The notes beneath the pieces were generated by a model. It made no database searches, was not told the DNA's origin, and worked only from the letters and a program-made list of their open reading frames with translations. A stretch of DNA of 17,349 nt from Deltaproteobacteria bacterium CG_4_8_14_3_um_filter_43_13 (GTDB lineage Bacteria > Desulfobacterota > UBA8473), in assembly GCA_002782605.1 (NCBI GenBank), contig PFIF01000192.1:1-17349 (forward strand), given 5' to 3'. The position numbers and the translations under genes were made by a program. This document shows positions 1-7,257 of the stretch, piece after piece. The number at the start of each line of letters is the position of its first letter. Positions within the stretch are counted from its first letter, which is position 1.

Positions 1-11
1 TAGGAGGAGAT

Positions 12-55
12 TCCTTGCTCTAAACTCGTTTTAGGGCCATTAAGACCGGAAGGAG
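12..55 (+). promoter_or_regulatory. Candidate S6:S18-type ribosomal leader of rpsF
   Basis: The rpsF leader can fold into two stacked helices. An inner hairpin pairs 17-24 with 30-37 (8 bp, 5-nt loop). An outer helix pairs TCCTT at 12-16 with AAGGA at 50-54, which is part of the rpsF ribosome binding site. The 3' strand between the helices (38-49) contains ACCGG with CCG at 46-48. An unpaired CCG 3' of a hairpin, next to a helix near the ribosome binding site, is the layout I recall for the RNA bound by the S6:S18 complex in rpsF leaders. I fitted the fold by eye. The window starts only 11 nt upstream, so the element may be cut. Confidence 0.42.
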
Positions 56-62
56 AGTATAT

Positions 63-443
63 ATGAAGGCTTATGAAACCGTTTTTATAACGGATCCTGA
101 CATCCCCGAAGAAGACCTGGATAAGATTACAGAGAGGCTTACGGGGATAGTGGATAACTTTAATGGGAAAATTATCGGGGTAACGAAGTGGGGCAAGAAA
201 AAACTTGCCTATAGAATTAAAAAGAGGACCAAAGGATACTATTTCGTCTTAAATTATTTAGGTAATCGTGATTTAACTACTGAATTGGAAAGGGTACTTA
301 AACTGGATGATAGGATTATAAAGTATTTAACACTTAAGGCTGATGAAGATGCTGAACTCGATTCAGGAGAAGAAAAAGGACCAGAGCAGGAAGAGAAAAC
401 TGAAGATATGGATACTCAGAACGAAGATATTAAAGGGGAATAG
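63..443 (+). CDS. rpsF: 30S ribosomal protein S6
   Basis: This is small-subunit protein S6, which heterodimerises with S18 on the 30S platform. The 126-residue product opens with MKAYETVFITDPDI, the usual first beta strand, and contains the typical VTKWGKKKLAYRIKKRTKGYY core (about residues 40-61). The fold is followed by a very acidic tail of about 30 residues rich in E and D. Such a tail is common in longer S6 versions and probably disordered. The ATG at 63 has a strong GGAAGGAGAG ribosome binding site at 48-57. It is the first visible gene of the rpsF-rpsR-DUF2232-rplI-dnaB operon; the promoter lies outside the window. It may be controlled by the leader fold just upstream. Identification is secure. 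Confidence 0.96.
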   Translation: MKAYETVFITDPDIPEEDLDKITERLTGIVDNFNGKIIGVTKWGKKKLAYRIKKRTKGYYFVLNYLGNRDLTTELERVLKLDDRIIKYLTLKADEDAELDSGEEKGPEQEEKTEDMDTQNEDIKGE

Positions 444-478
444 TAACCAACTATATTTCTGTTTATATGGAGGGGTCG

Positions 479-730
479 ATGGCACGACAGCAAAGCGTAA
501 GAAAACGGACTTTTATTAGGCGAAAAATTTGCCGTTTTTGCGCTGATAAAAATTTAAAAATAGATTATAAGGACTATCAAACTCTGCGTATTTTTACCAC
601 AGAGAGAGGCAAAATAATCCCCCGCAGGATTTCAGGAGCTTGTGCTAAGCACCAAAGAAAGGTTACAGCGGCAATCAAGATTGCAAGGAATATTGCCCTG
701 TTGCCTTTTACTACAACCGGTGCCCGTTAA
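479..730 (+). CDS. rpsR: 30S ribosomal protein S18
   Basis: This is small-subunit protein S18, partner of S6. The 83-residue product starts MARQQSVRKRTFIRRKICRF. It has the conserved CRFC segment, the IDYKD motif, and the GKIIPRRISGACAKHQRK and A-K/R-x-A-R-x-IALLP motifs at its C-terminus. I chose ATG 479 over the in-frame ATG at 467. The earlier codon lies inside the GGAGGGG ribosome binding site (469-475) and would add only MEGS. The gene lies 35 nt after rpsF in the same operon. Identification is secure. Confidence 0.95.
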   Translation: MARQQSVRKRTFIRRKICRFCADKNLKIDYKDYQTLRIFTTERGKIIPRRISGACAKHQRKVTAAIKIARNIALLPFTTTGAR

Positions 731-770
731 AACCTACGTTTTCGGGAGTGTACTATATGGGGGGTTATAT

Positions 771-892
771 GAATTCAGAATCCAGGAGTCAGAAGTCAGA
801 ATGAAAGACAATTCCTGCTCGCTTTGTTCATGGCTCAAGGCATAGGGTTAACCAATCTCTATTCTGGATTCTGACTTCTGACTTCTGAATTC
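771..892. repeat. Imperfect inverted-repeat element built of TCAGAAG-type heptads
   Basis: Between rpsR and the DUF2232 gene, the left arm (771-801) and right arm (861-892) are inverted copies. The outermost 10 bp (GAATTCAGAA, 771-780, against TTCTGAATTC, 883-892) match exactly. The inner parts are made of repeated GTCAGAA/TTCTGAC units whose order is slightly permuted between arms. About 60 nt of unrelated sequence forms the loop. The transcript could fold into a long hairpin within the ribosomal operon. It has no T-run typical of a terminator. It resembles a small dispersed palindromic element; copy number elsewhere is unknown. Confidence 0.7.
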
Positions 893-913
893 TAAGTATG
901 AGGTTCATCTCTG

Positions 914-1873
914 TTGTTTAAAGATGTTAAAGGAGATTTTAATAGAAGTTTTATCTCCGGTATTTTTTTAACAACCCTCTTTCTTCTTGCACATGTGTTT
1001 ATTCCATTCCTGGGCATCTTTATAAGTCTTATTACACCGCTGCCAATTTTATTTTATTACCAAAAGCTGGGAAGATTACCAGGTATCTTTATTTCTTTTG
1101 CAGCATCAATAGTAGCAATATCTCTTTTGAGGCTTTTTGAAACGCAACTTGGGGTATTTTTTATCGTGGAATTTGGGATTATAGGTCTTACCCTTTCTGA
1201 GATGTTGCGGAAAAACCTGTCCATTGAAAAGACAGTTTTGTATTCTGTTTTTATCATTTTGGGGACAGGGACTGTACTTTTCTATCTATATAGTGCTATT
1301 AATTTTGTTAGCCCCTGGACGTTTATTGTACAACAGATAAATGAAAAAGTGAGTCAGACTGTCAACTTATCCAATGAATTGGGAATGTCTGCTGAGCAGT
1401 TGGAGTTATTAGAAGCTTCCTCACAAAACTTAGCGAACTTTTTGGTTAGGTCTTTCCCTTCCTTTGCAGTTGTTGGAATGGTTTTTATCATATGGATAAA
1501 TCTTATGATGGCAAAGATGGTCTATAATATCCTAAAACTCGAATTTCCTGACTTTGGTGACCTGTCCAGGTGGAAAGCTCCAGATGTTTTAGTATGGGGA
1601 ATAATTGTTAGCGGGCTACTTTTACTTTCCAGGGTGTTGATACTGAAAAGTATTGGTTTGAACATTTTGATAGTGTTTCTCTGCGTTTTCTTTTTTCAAG
1701 GTATGGCTATCGTCTCTTACTTTTTTCACAAGAAGAGCGTACCTGTTATTTTAAGGGGTTTGGGTTATATGTTGATAGTTTTTCAACAGATTTTTTTGTT
1801 CATTGTAATCGGGTTGGGGCTGTTTGATGTTTGGGCAGATTTCAGAAGATTGAAGAAACAGAAACTATCATGA
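914..1873 (+). CDS. DUF2232 (YybS-like) integral membrane protein
   Basis: The 319-residue product is a hydrophobic protein with about eight predicted membrane spans in two groups. The first group covers roughly residues 13-150. The second covers roughly 180-310, after an amphipathic stretch containing NLSNELGMSAEQLELLE (about 150-172). It matches the DUF2232/YybS family, which lies between rpsR and rplI in many deltaproteobacteria; the biochemical role is unknown. The start is a TTG at 914 with a weak TGAGG site at 899-903, because the ATG near 898 is in another frame and closes quickly. The unusual start and the repeat just upstream suggest weaker translation than the flanking ribosomal genes. 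Family assignment rests on context and topology. Confidence 0.82.
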   Translation: MFKDVKGDFNRSFISGIFLTTLFLLAHVFIPFLGIFISLITPLPILFYYQKLGRLPGIFISFAASIVAISLLRLFETQLGVFFIVEFGIIGLTLSEMLRKNLSIEKTVLYSVFIILGTGTVLFYLYSAINFVSPWTFIVQQINEKVSQTVNLSNELGMSAEQLELLEASSQNLANFLVRSFPSFAVVGMVFIIWINLMMAKMVYNILKLEFPDFGDLSRWKAPDVLVWGIIVSGLLLLSRVLILKSIGLNILIVFLCVFFFQGMAIVSYFFHKKSVPVILRGLGYMLIVFQQIFLFIVIGLGLFDVWADFRRLKKQKLS

Positions 1874-1889
1874 TAAATGGAGGCGAACC

Positions 1890-2333
1890 GTGAAGGTTAT
1901 ATTGTTAGAAGAAATGCCATCCCTTGGTAAAGCAGGGGATGCGGTTAAGGTTGCTGAGGGATATGGAAGAAACTACTTAATTCCCCAGAAGAAGGCTATA
2001 GAGGCAACTTCTAAGAACATAAAAGTGTGGGAACATCAAAAAAACTTGCTAAAAGATAAAATCGGTAAAGCCAAAAAAGAGACTGAAAAACTTGCTGAGA
2101 AAATAGAGGGGCTCTCTTGTACCATTCCTAAACAAACAGGGGAAGAAGATAAACTTTTTGGTTCAGTAACATCCATGGATATTGAAGAGAGCTTAAAAGG
2201 GGAAGGTATTGAGATTGACAGGAAGAAGATTCTCCTTGATGAACCGATTAAGAAGCTGGGTGTATATACAATTCCCATAAAACTCCATCCAGAAGTCATC
2301 GCCAATCTGAAGTTATGGGTTGTTAAGGCCTGA
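1890..2333 (+). CDS. rplI: 50S ribosomal protein L9
   Basis: This is large-subunit protein L9, which binds 23S rRNA near the L1 stalk. The 147-residue product has the conserved N-terminal domain, with MKVILLEEMPSLGKAGD and the VAEGYGRNYLIPQKKA signature (about residues 21-37). Next come the long connecting helix rich in K and E (about 44-76) and the C-terminal domain with KLFGSVTSMDI and LGVYTIPIKLHPEV. The GTG at 1890 has GGAGG at 1879-1883. The gene lies 16 nt after the DUF2232 stop, indicating tight co-transcription. Length and motifs are normal. Confidence 0.96.
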   Translation: MKVILLEEMPSLGKAGDAVKVAEGYGRNYLIPQKKAIEATSKNIKVWEHQKNLLKDKIGKAKKETEKLAEKIEGLSCTIPKQTGEEDKLFGSVTSMDIEESLKGEGIEIDRKKILLDEPIKKLGVYTIPIKLHPEVIANLKLWVVKA

Positions 2334-2348
2334 CACGCCGGAGGCGTG
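2334..2348 (+). other. Short GC-rich hairpin between rplI and dnaB
   Basis: CACGCC (2334-2339) and GGCGTG (2343-2348) form a 6-bp perfect stem closed by a GGA loop. It starts immediately after the rplI stop codon. No T-run follows, so it is not a canonical intrinsic terminator. It could attenuate or set an mRNA processing boundary before dnaB, whose ATG lies 21 nt further on with only a weak AGGGT ribosome binding site. The functional reading is inference. Confidence 0.4.
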
Positions 2349-2369
2349 ATTACACATTAGGGTTTAAAA

Positions 2370-3725
2370 ATGGTCAATAAAGAATTATCACAATTTAAAC
2401 TTCCCCCTCAGAATATAGAAGCTGAACAGTCCATACTAGGTGGCATATTACTGGACAATGAAGTCTTCCATCGCGTATTAGAAGTGTTGAATGAAGATGA
2501 TTTTTACCATGCTGCTCATCGCAAAGTCTTTCTCTCTATGATTGAACTTTATGAGAACAATGAGCCAGTAGATCTTATAACTCTCACTAATGCCTTGAAG
2601 AATAAGAACCAACTAGATGAAATCCGAGGGGTCTCATATTTAACATCCTTAGTTGATAGCATTCCCACCACCGCCAATATATCCTACTATGCAAAGATCG
2701 TAAAAGAAAAATCAATCCTTAGAAGATTAATCAATAAAACTGCTGAGATTGCCTCCATGAGTTATGATAGTACTGGTGATGTGGATGAGGTATTGGATCA
2801 GGCAGAAAGGGCGATCTTTGAAATCTCAGAAAATAAAATTAAACCCTCATTCTACTCGATAAAAGAAATGATCAAACACAGCTTCAAGACTATTGAGAGA
2901 CTCTATGAGAAAAAGGAGCTTATAACTGGAGTGCCTACCGGGTTTGAAGGGATAGACAGGTTTACTTCTGGTTTTCAACTTTCTGATCTTGTTATTATTG
3001 CTGGCCGTCCCAGTATGGGAAAAACCAGCTTTGCCCTGAATATTGCCCAATATGCTGCTATTGAGGCCAGTGTGCCGGTTGGAATATTTTCACTGGAGAT
3101 GTCCAAAGAACAGCTCTCTTTACGAATGCTATGTTCAGAAGCAAAGGTTGATGCCCAGAGGTTACGAACCGGATTCCTGAGCGAAAGCGATTGGCCTAAG
3201 CTTACCAGAGCAGTGGGAAGCCTCTCTGAAGCCCCCATATTTGTGGATGATACCCCGGCGTTGTCTATTTTGGAAATGAGAGCAAAAGCAAGAAGGTTAA
3301 AAAGCGAAAAAGGATTGGGATTGATTATAGTTGACTATCTTCAATTGATGCGGGGAAGAGTTAATGTTGAGAGAAGGGAACAGGAGATATCCGAGATTTC
3401 CCGATCTTTAAAGGCACTTGCTAAAGAGCTAAATCTCCCGGTAGTTGCCCTTTCCCAACTCAACCGCAGGGTTGAAGAGAGGCATGACAAAAGACCTCAG
3501 CTTGCTGATTTACGGGAATCAGGGGCAATAGAACAGGATGCAGATGTGATCATCTTTATCTATCGTGATGAGATATACAACAAATCAGAAGACAATGAGA
3601 ATAAAGGGACCGCAGAAATCATCATTGGCAAGCAGAGAAATGGGCCCATTGGTATGACAAAATTAGCATTTATAGACAAATTTGCTACCTTCGAAAACTT
3701 AGCTCCATTTACAAAAGATTTTTAG
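2370..3725 (+). CDS. dnaB: Replicative DNA helicase DnaB
   Basis: This is the hexameric 5'-3' helicase of the replication fork. The 451-residue product has the N-terminal DnaB domain (PPQNIEAEQSILGGILLDN, about residues 12-30) and the linker helix that binds primase. The RecA-fold motor follows: Walker A GRPSMGKT at 212-219, Walker B LIIVDYLQLM at 318-327, LSQLNRRVEERHDKRPQLADL with the arginine-rich segment, and ESGAIEQDADV near the C-terminus. The length is normal. No intein interrupts the Walker A or later motifs, although DnaB often hosts one. It closes the ribosomal operon, as in many deltaproteobacteria. Identification is secure. Confidence 0.96.
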   Translation: MVNKELSQFKLPPQNIEAEQSILGGILLDNEVFHRVLEVLNEDDFYHAAHRKVFLSMIELYENNEPVDLITLTNALKNKNQLDEIRGVSYLTSLVDSIPTTANISYYAKIVKEKSILRRLINKTAEIASMSYDSTGDVDEVLDQAERAIFEISENKIKPSFYSIKEMIKHSFKTIERLYEKKELITGVPTGFEGIDRFTSGFQLSDLVIIAGRPSMGKTSFALNIAQYAAIEASVPVGIFSLEMSKEQLSLRMLCSEAKVDAQRLRTGFLSESDWPKLTRAVGSLSEAPIFVDDTPALSILEMRAKARRLKSEKGLGLIIVDYLQLMRGRVNVERREQEISEISRSLKALAKELNLPVVALSQLNRRVEERHDKRPQLADLRESGAIEQDADVIIFIYRDEIYNKSEDNENKGTAEIIIGKQRNGPIGMTKLAFIDKFATFENLAPFTKDF

Positions 3726-3808
3726 TTTACACTTTAACAGACTTCCACCTCACTTACCTTGAACTTAAGTCTTTCAATAAATTTTTTCTCAGGGGGTTAA
3801 AATACCAA

Positions 3809-4010
3809 TTGGTTTCAATTGACGGCTTCGTAAAAAGTCCATCTGCGGCGTTGCCTGCCTGTGCTCTGCACGCAGACAGACGCTGCATCCCTCGTCGTTA
3901 CAGCGTAACTAGAAGTACGCTCACTCCTCGTGATTTGCGCGCCTTGCATCTGGAGCTTTTTACTGTGCCGTCTGATTTTTGACTTTTTACGACTTCATCA
4001 ATTGAAACAA
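3809..4010. mobile_element. MITE-like non-autonomous element with ~30-bp terminal inverted repeats
   Basis: The 300-nt gap between dnaB and ftsY is mostly this element. Its ends, 3809-3839 and 3981-4010, are inverted copies. They share TTTCAATTGA and TCGTAAAAAGTC with a few mismatches between. The interior is GC-richer than its surroundings and contains GCGCGCCTTGCATCTGGAGC followed by a second CTTTTTA motif. This matches, from memory, a dispersed repeat common in deltaproteobacterial genomes. It carries no gene: an open frame that starts with GTG at 3930 is only the 5' extension of ftsY. The right end lies directly against the ftsY ribosome binding site. 3726-3808 shows nothing else recognisable. 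Confidence 0.75.
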
Positions 4011-4025
4011 GGAGGGTTTTGGATT

Positions 4026-4979
4026 TTGTTGTGGTTTAAAAAAGATATGGCAAATAAGGACAAGGAGACAAAAGGTGTCCTTAATAGGTTAAAGGAGCGA
4101 TTATCAAAGACCAGAGAAGTCTTTGCAAGCAGGGTGGATCGGGTTGTATTTGGTAAAAAGGAGATAGATGATGACCTATTGGAAGAGCTTGAAGAGATAC
4201 TGATTACTTCTGACCTGGGGGTTCATGTCACCTATAGACTAATCGAAAATATGAAAGAAAAGATTAAAAGAAAGGAGCTTGACGATCCGAACCTTCTGAA
4301 AGAGTATATCCAGAGAGAAATTTTAGATATATTAAAGGCCGAGGAAAAACCACTTGAGATTTCAAATTCCTGTCCATTTGTCATAATGGTTGTTGGGGTC
4401 AATGGGGTTGGGAAGACAACTACTATTGCAAAGATGGCAAACAGGTTTAAGGAGGAAGGAAAGAGTGTTCTTCTTGCTGCAGCGGATACATTCCGGGCTG
4501 CTGCTATAGAGCAGCTTGAGATATGGGGAGAAAGGGCAGGGTGTAAGGTTATTAAACATCAGAACGGATCTGATCCTTCGGCAGTTGTTTTTGATTCCAT
4601 AAAGGCGGCACAGGCAAGAGATATTGATGTCCTCATCATTGATACTGCGGGCAGACTGCACACCAAAGTAAATCTAATGGAAGAGTTAAAGAAGATTCAA
4701 AGGATTATTGGAAGGGAGCTGCCAGGCGCTCCCCATGAAGTTCTCCTTGTCCTTGATGCTACTACCGGTCAGAATGCTATTTCCCAGGCCAAGTTATTCA
4801 AAGAGGCAACAAATATTACAGGCATAGCGCTGACAAAACTCGATGGGACTGCTAAAGGCGGGATTATTGTAGGTATTTCCGGAGAACTAAAGATTCCTTT
4901 AAGATACGTAGGTATTGGCGAAGGCATGGATGATCTGAAGGTGTTTAATGCCAAAGAGTTTGTAGAGGCGCTTTTTTGA
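4026..4979 (+). CDS. ftsY: Signal recognition particle receptor FtsY
   Basis: This is the SRP receptor GTPase that docks ribosome-SRP complexes at the inner membrane. The NG domain is complete: helical N domain (LLEELEEILITSDLGVHVT), G1 GVNGVGKT (about residues 124-131), DTFRAAA, G3 DTAGRLH, G4 TKLDGTAKGG and the C-terminal VGIGEGMDDLKVF. The acidic A domain is almost absent, as in many deltaproteobacterial FtsY. Start choice is uncertain. TTG 4026 follows AAGGAGGG (4009-4016) and gives an N-terminus containing WFKK. ATG 4047 (MANKDK) has no clear ribosome binding site. A GTG at 3930 lies inside the MITE-like element and is unlikely. The product is about 310-317 residues, normal for the family. 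Confidence 0.93.
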   Translation: MLWFKKDMANKDKETKGVLNRLKERLSKTREVFASRVDRVVFGKKEIDDDLLEELEEILITSDLGVHVTYRLIENMKEKIKRKELDDPNLLKEYIQREILDILKAEEKPLEISNSCPFVIMVVGVNGVGKTTTIAKMANRFKEEGKSVLLAAADTFRAAAIEQLEIWGERAGCKVIKHQNGSDPSAVVFDSIKAAQARDIDVLIIDTAGRLHTKVNLMEELKKIQRIIGRELPGAPHEVLLVLDATTGQNAISQAKLFKEATNITGIALTKLDGTAKGGIIVGISGELKIPLRYVGIGEGMDDLKVFNAKEFVEALF

Positions 4980-5040
4980 AGTGAGTGCCGATTTTGCTTT
5001 TCGTCTGCTTTCCGTGGTAGTATTGTTACTATAGGCAACG

Positions 5041-5131
5041 TCACTGGTCACTGGTCACTGGTCACTGGTCGCTGGTCACTGGTCACTGGTCATTGGTCAT
5101 TGGTCACTGGTCATTGGTCACTGGTCAATGG
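5041..5131 (+). repeat. Tandem heptanucleotide array, 13 units of TCACTGG type
   Basis: Thirteen consecutive 7-bp units fill 5041-5131 without a break in register. Most are TCACTGG; variants are TCGCTGG, TCATTGG and TCAATGG. The array lies downstream of ftsY and upstream of the MEMO-AMMECR1 gene. After a 29-nt gap a short block of the same kind in inverted orientation follows (5161-5193), so the pair can form a cruciform or hairpin. Only units of the form GTCA plus three bases recur; it is not codon-based and lies in no convincing gene. Confidence 0.92.
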
Positions 5132-5160
5132 TTAAGTGTGGAAAATTGATCGCTTTTACC

Positions 5161-5193
5161 AGTGACAAATGACTATTGACTAATGACATTCAC
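5161..5193 (-). repeat. Inverted GTCA heptad block, partner of 17317-17349
   Basis: Read on the - strand, this 33-bp block consists of a GTGAAT lead, then GTCATTA, GTCAATA, GTCATTT and GTCACT. The + strand at 17317-17349 is identical except for one base (GTCATTT for GTCATTA). The block provides the first ATG (5183) of the downstream reading frame, so the repeat has become, or overwritten, the 5' end of that gene. Confidence 0.88.
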
Positions 5194-6700
5194 TCTACTA
5201 ATAAGTGCAGCGTTTGCTAATTGCACAGAAAATAGCGAAACAGGGAAGGGGGTGAATCAATTGACTGAATCGTATAGTGAAAGAGGGGAGATAAGGGAAC
5301 CTGCTGTAGCTGGTGCCTTCTATCCGAATGATCAAGTGGTTTTGAAGAAACAGATAAGGGGGTTTTTAGATAATGTCCCGGAGGAGAAAATTGAGGGAAA
5401 GATAACAGCTCTCATCTCTCCCCATGCTGGGTATATGTACTCAGGACAGGTAGCAGCCTTTGGGTATAAATTGCTTGAAGGGTCAGGGTTCAACAAGGTT
5501 ATAGTAATTGCCCCCAGTCATAGAGTCCATTTTCATGGGGCTTCAGTGTATAATAAGATTGGCTATAGGACTCCCCTTGGAATAGTTTCCGTAGATCGCG
5601 ATCTTTGCAATAGGATTATTGCTCAAAATGGGATGATAAGTTACTATCCCCAAGCCCATACTCAAGAGCATTCGTTGGAGGTTCAGGTCCCCTTTTTGCA
5701 GATAGTTTTGGAAGAATTTAAATTAGTACCAATCGTAATGGGCAGTCAGGATTTCGATACCTGTAGGGTTCTGAGCGAGGCTATCATAGAGGCGATAAAG
5801 GGTGAAAGGGTGCTTATTGTTGCAAGTTCAGACCTCTCCCATTTCCATCATTATGATAAGGCTGTCAGTCTGGATAGAATAGTGTTGGAGTACATTGATA
5901 AATTGGATGCCAGTGGACTTGAACATGACCTGAAAAATGGAAGGTGTGAGGCTTGTGGAGGGGGGCCAATAGTTACTTCTATGTTGATTGCGGAGAAGCT
6001 GGGAGCCAATAAAGCCAAGGTCTTGAATTATGCCAATTCCGGTGATGTAACCGGTGATAAAAGTGGTGTGGTAGGGTATGCATCTGCTGTTCTGTATGAA
6101 AGCAAGGGAGAGACTAAAAATAAAGAGATAGAAAGGGCAGGTGTGGGCTTAGGGCTTAACAAAGAGGAGAAGATGACACTCCTAAACATAGCCAGGACTG
6201 CTATCGAATGCAGGATAAAAAATCAAAACTTGCCCAAATTTGATATAAGATCAGATACCTTGAGAGAGAAGAGAGGTGCCTTTGTAACCCTGCACAAACA
6301 TGGCAGCTTAAGGGGGTGCATCGGAAATATCCATGGCAATAAGCCTCTCTATGTAACCATCGAAGAGATGGCAACAGCCTCTGCCTTCAATGACCCTAGA
6401 TTTAAGCCTGTTACAGAGGGAGAGATCAATGACCTGGATATCGAAATCTCTGTACTGACACCTTTGAGAAAGATAGATGACATTGAAGAGATCCAGGTAG
6501 GAAGGCACGGTATATATATAGAAAAAGGCTACTATTCAGGGCTGCTCCTTCCTCAGGTGGCTACTGAGTATAGATGGGATAGAACCACCTTTCTGGAACA
6601 AACCTGTAATAAGGCAGGGCTGCCAAAGAATGCATGGAAGGATAGAGATACACGCATATATATTTTCTCAGCCGATATCTTCTCTGAGGAGAAACTGTAA
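5183..6700 (+). CDS. MEMO-AMMECR1 fusion (AmmeMemoRadiSam system proteins B and A)
   Basis: The 505-residue product joins two families usually encoded separately. Residues about 37-300 are a MEMO/AmmeMemoRadiSam B domain related to class III extradiol dioxygenases, with REPAVAGAFYP, SPHAGYMYSGQ (His81), EHSLEVQVPFL, SSDLSHFHHYDKA and CGGGP. Residues about 325-505 are AMMECR1 (protein A), with LRGCIGNI (376-383), AFNDPRFKPV and GLLLPQVA. The third partner, a radical SAM protein, is not in the window. These proteins are thought to work together in an uncharacterised modification. The ATG at 5183 lies in a repeat and gives LLISAAFANC, like the end of a lipoprotein signal without its basic start. 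TTG 5261 follows GGGAAGGGGGTG and would give a cytoplasmic protein starting near REPAVAG. Confidence 0.9.
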   Translation: MTFTLLISAAFANCTENSETGKGVNQLTESYSERGEIREPAVAGAFYPNDQVVLKKQIRGFLDNVPEEKIEGKITALISPHAGYMYSGQVAAFGYKLLEGSGFNKVIVIAPSHRVHFHGASVYNKIGYRTPLGIVSVDRDLCNRIIAQNGMISYYPQAHTQEHSLEVQVPFLQIVLEEFKLVPIVMGSQDFDTCRVLSEAIIEAIKGERVLIVASSDLSHFHHYDKAVSLDRIVLEYIDKLDASGLEHDLKNGRCEACGGGPIVTSMLIAEKLGANKAKVLNYANSGDVTGDKSGVVGYASAVLYESKGETKNKEIERAGVGLGLNKEEKMTLLNIARTAIECRIKNQNLPKFDIRSDTLREKRGAFVTLHKHGSLRGCIGNIHGNKPLYVTIEEMATASAFNDPRFKPVTEGEINDLDIEISVLTPLRKIDDIEEIQVGRHGIYIEKGYYSGLLLPQVATEYRWDRTTFLEQTCNKAGLPKNAWKDRDTRIYIFSADIFSEEKL

Positions 6701-6703
6701 ATT

Positions 6704-6785
6704 TTTGAACAATAAGTTGTAATCTTTCTGTGTATCACTACGGATGTGGGGATATACAGAACTGCAGAATAACAATTTGTTAGGT
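6704..6785 (+). other. Possible attC site 0, left boundary of cassette 1
   Basis: GTTAGGT at 6779-6785 fits the integron recombination core GTTRRRY exactly. It precedes the small membrane-protein gene by a few bases, as a cassette boundary should. Upstream, TTTGAAC (6704-6710) could be the matching R'' box. The flanks share an imperfect dyad, clearest as TCTGTGTATC against GATATACAGA, with a TTGT/ACAA pair further out. It is weaker than the attC site at 7252. An attI site or a degenerate attC are alternatives. Confidence 0.42.
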
Positions 6786-6795
6786 TTTGGAAAAA

Positions 6796-7257
6796 ATGGA
6801 AAATCTTACTCAAGCAATTGTAGCTGGCGTGATTGTGTTTGCTATATCTCAGTATTTCTTAAAATTAATTCTTGAACCAATCATCGAGTTTAGGAAAATT
6901 TTATCTGATATTTCACACACGCTATTATTTCACCAACGAAAAATTCTAACCGGAAAATCGGATGATCTGAATATGCATGACAAAATTGCGAAGTTGTCAG
7001 CACAGTTACGTTCTAGTGTGTATTTAATTCCATTTTATACCCTTCTATTTAGGTTAAGAATCTTTGGCTTGCCGAAACGAGATAACATTCTGTTAGCATG
7101 TAGAAAATTGAATCTTCTATCTTACCCACTTCAGTATCCCGATGAAGAACTGCGAGATACAGAAAAAAGAATTTTGAAGACATTAAAAGATATTTCAACG
7201 TTACTACCTATTGAAACAACATATATGCTCGATGAAGAGATAAAAATGGAAACCTAA
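6796..7257 (+). CDS. Small hypothetical membrane-anchored protein, integron-cassette gene
   Basis: The 153-residue product has one N-terminal membrane segment (about residues 7-29, AIVAGVIVFAISQYFLKLIL). A basic soluble domain with HQRKIL, LSAQLRSSVYLIPFY and GLPKRDNILLACRKLNLLS follows. I recognise the general type (an uncharacterised family with one membrane span followed by a helical domain) but no function. I prefer ATG 6796 to the in-frame TTG at 6787; neither has a strong ribosome binding site. The stop TAA (7255-7257) lies inside the first core box of an attC-like site, which is typical of integron cassettes. The gene is AT-rich relative to the CHAT genes nearby. Boundaries at 6779 and 7314 would make a cassette of about 535 bp. 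Confidence 0.75.
   Translation: MENLTQAIVAGVIVFAISQYFLKLILEPIIEFRKILSDISHTLLFHQRKILTGKSDDLNMHDKIAKLSAQLRSSVYLIPFYTLLFRLRIFGLPKRDNILLACRKLNLLSYPLQYPDEELRDTEKRILKTLKDISTLLPIETTYMLDEEIKMET

Noticed and set aside
642..845. 67-codon frame overlapping the end of rpsR
   Set aside because: It overlaps a secure ribosomal gene and runs through the inverted-repeat element; nothing in it resembles a protein family.
2370..3725. Intein or split in dnaB
   Set aside because: All helicase motifs are continuous and the length is normal at 451 residues.
5041..5131. CRISPR array
   Set aside because: The units are contiguous 7-bp repeats with no spacers, and no cas genes are present.
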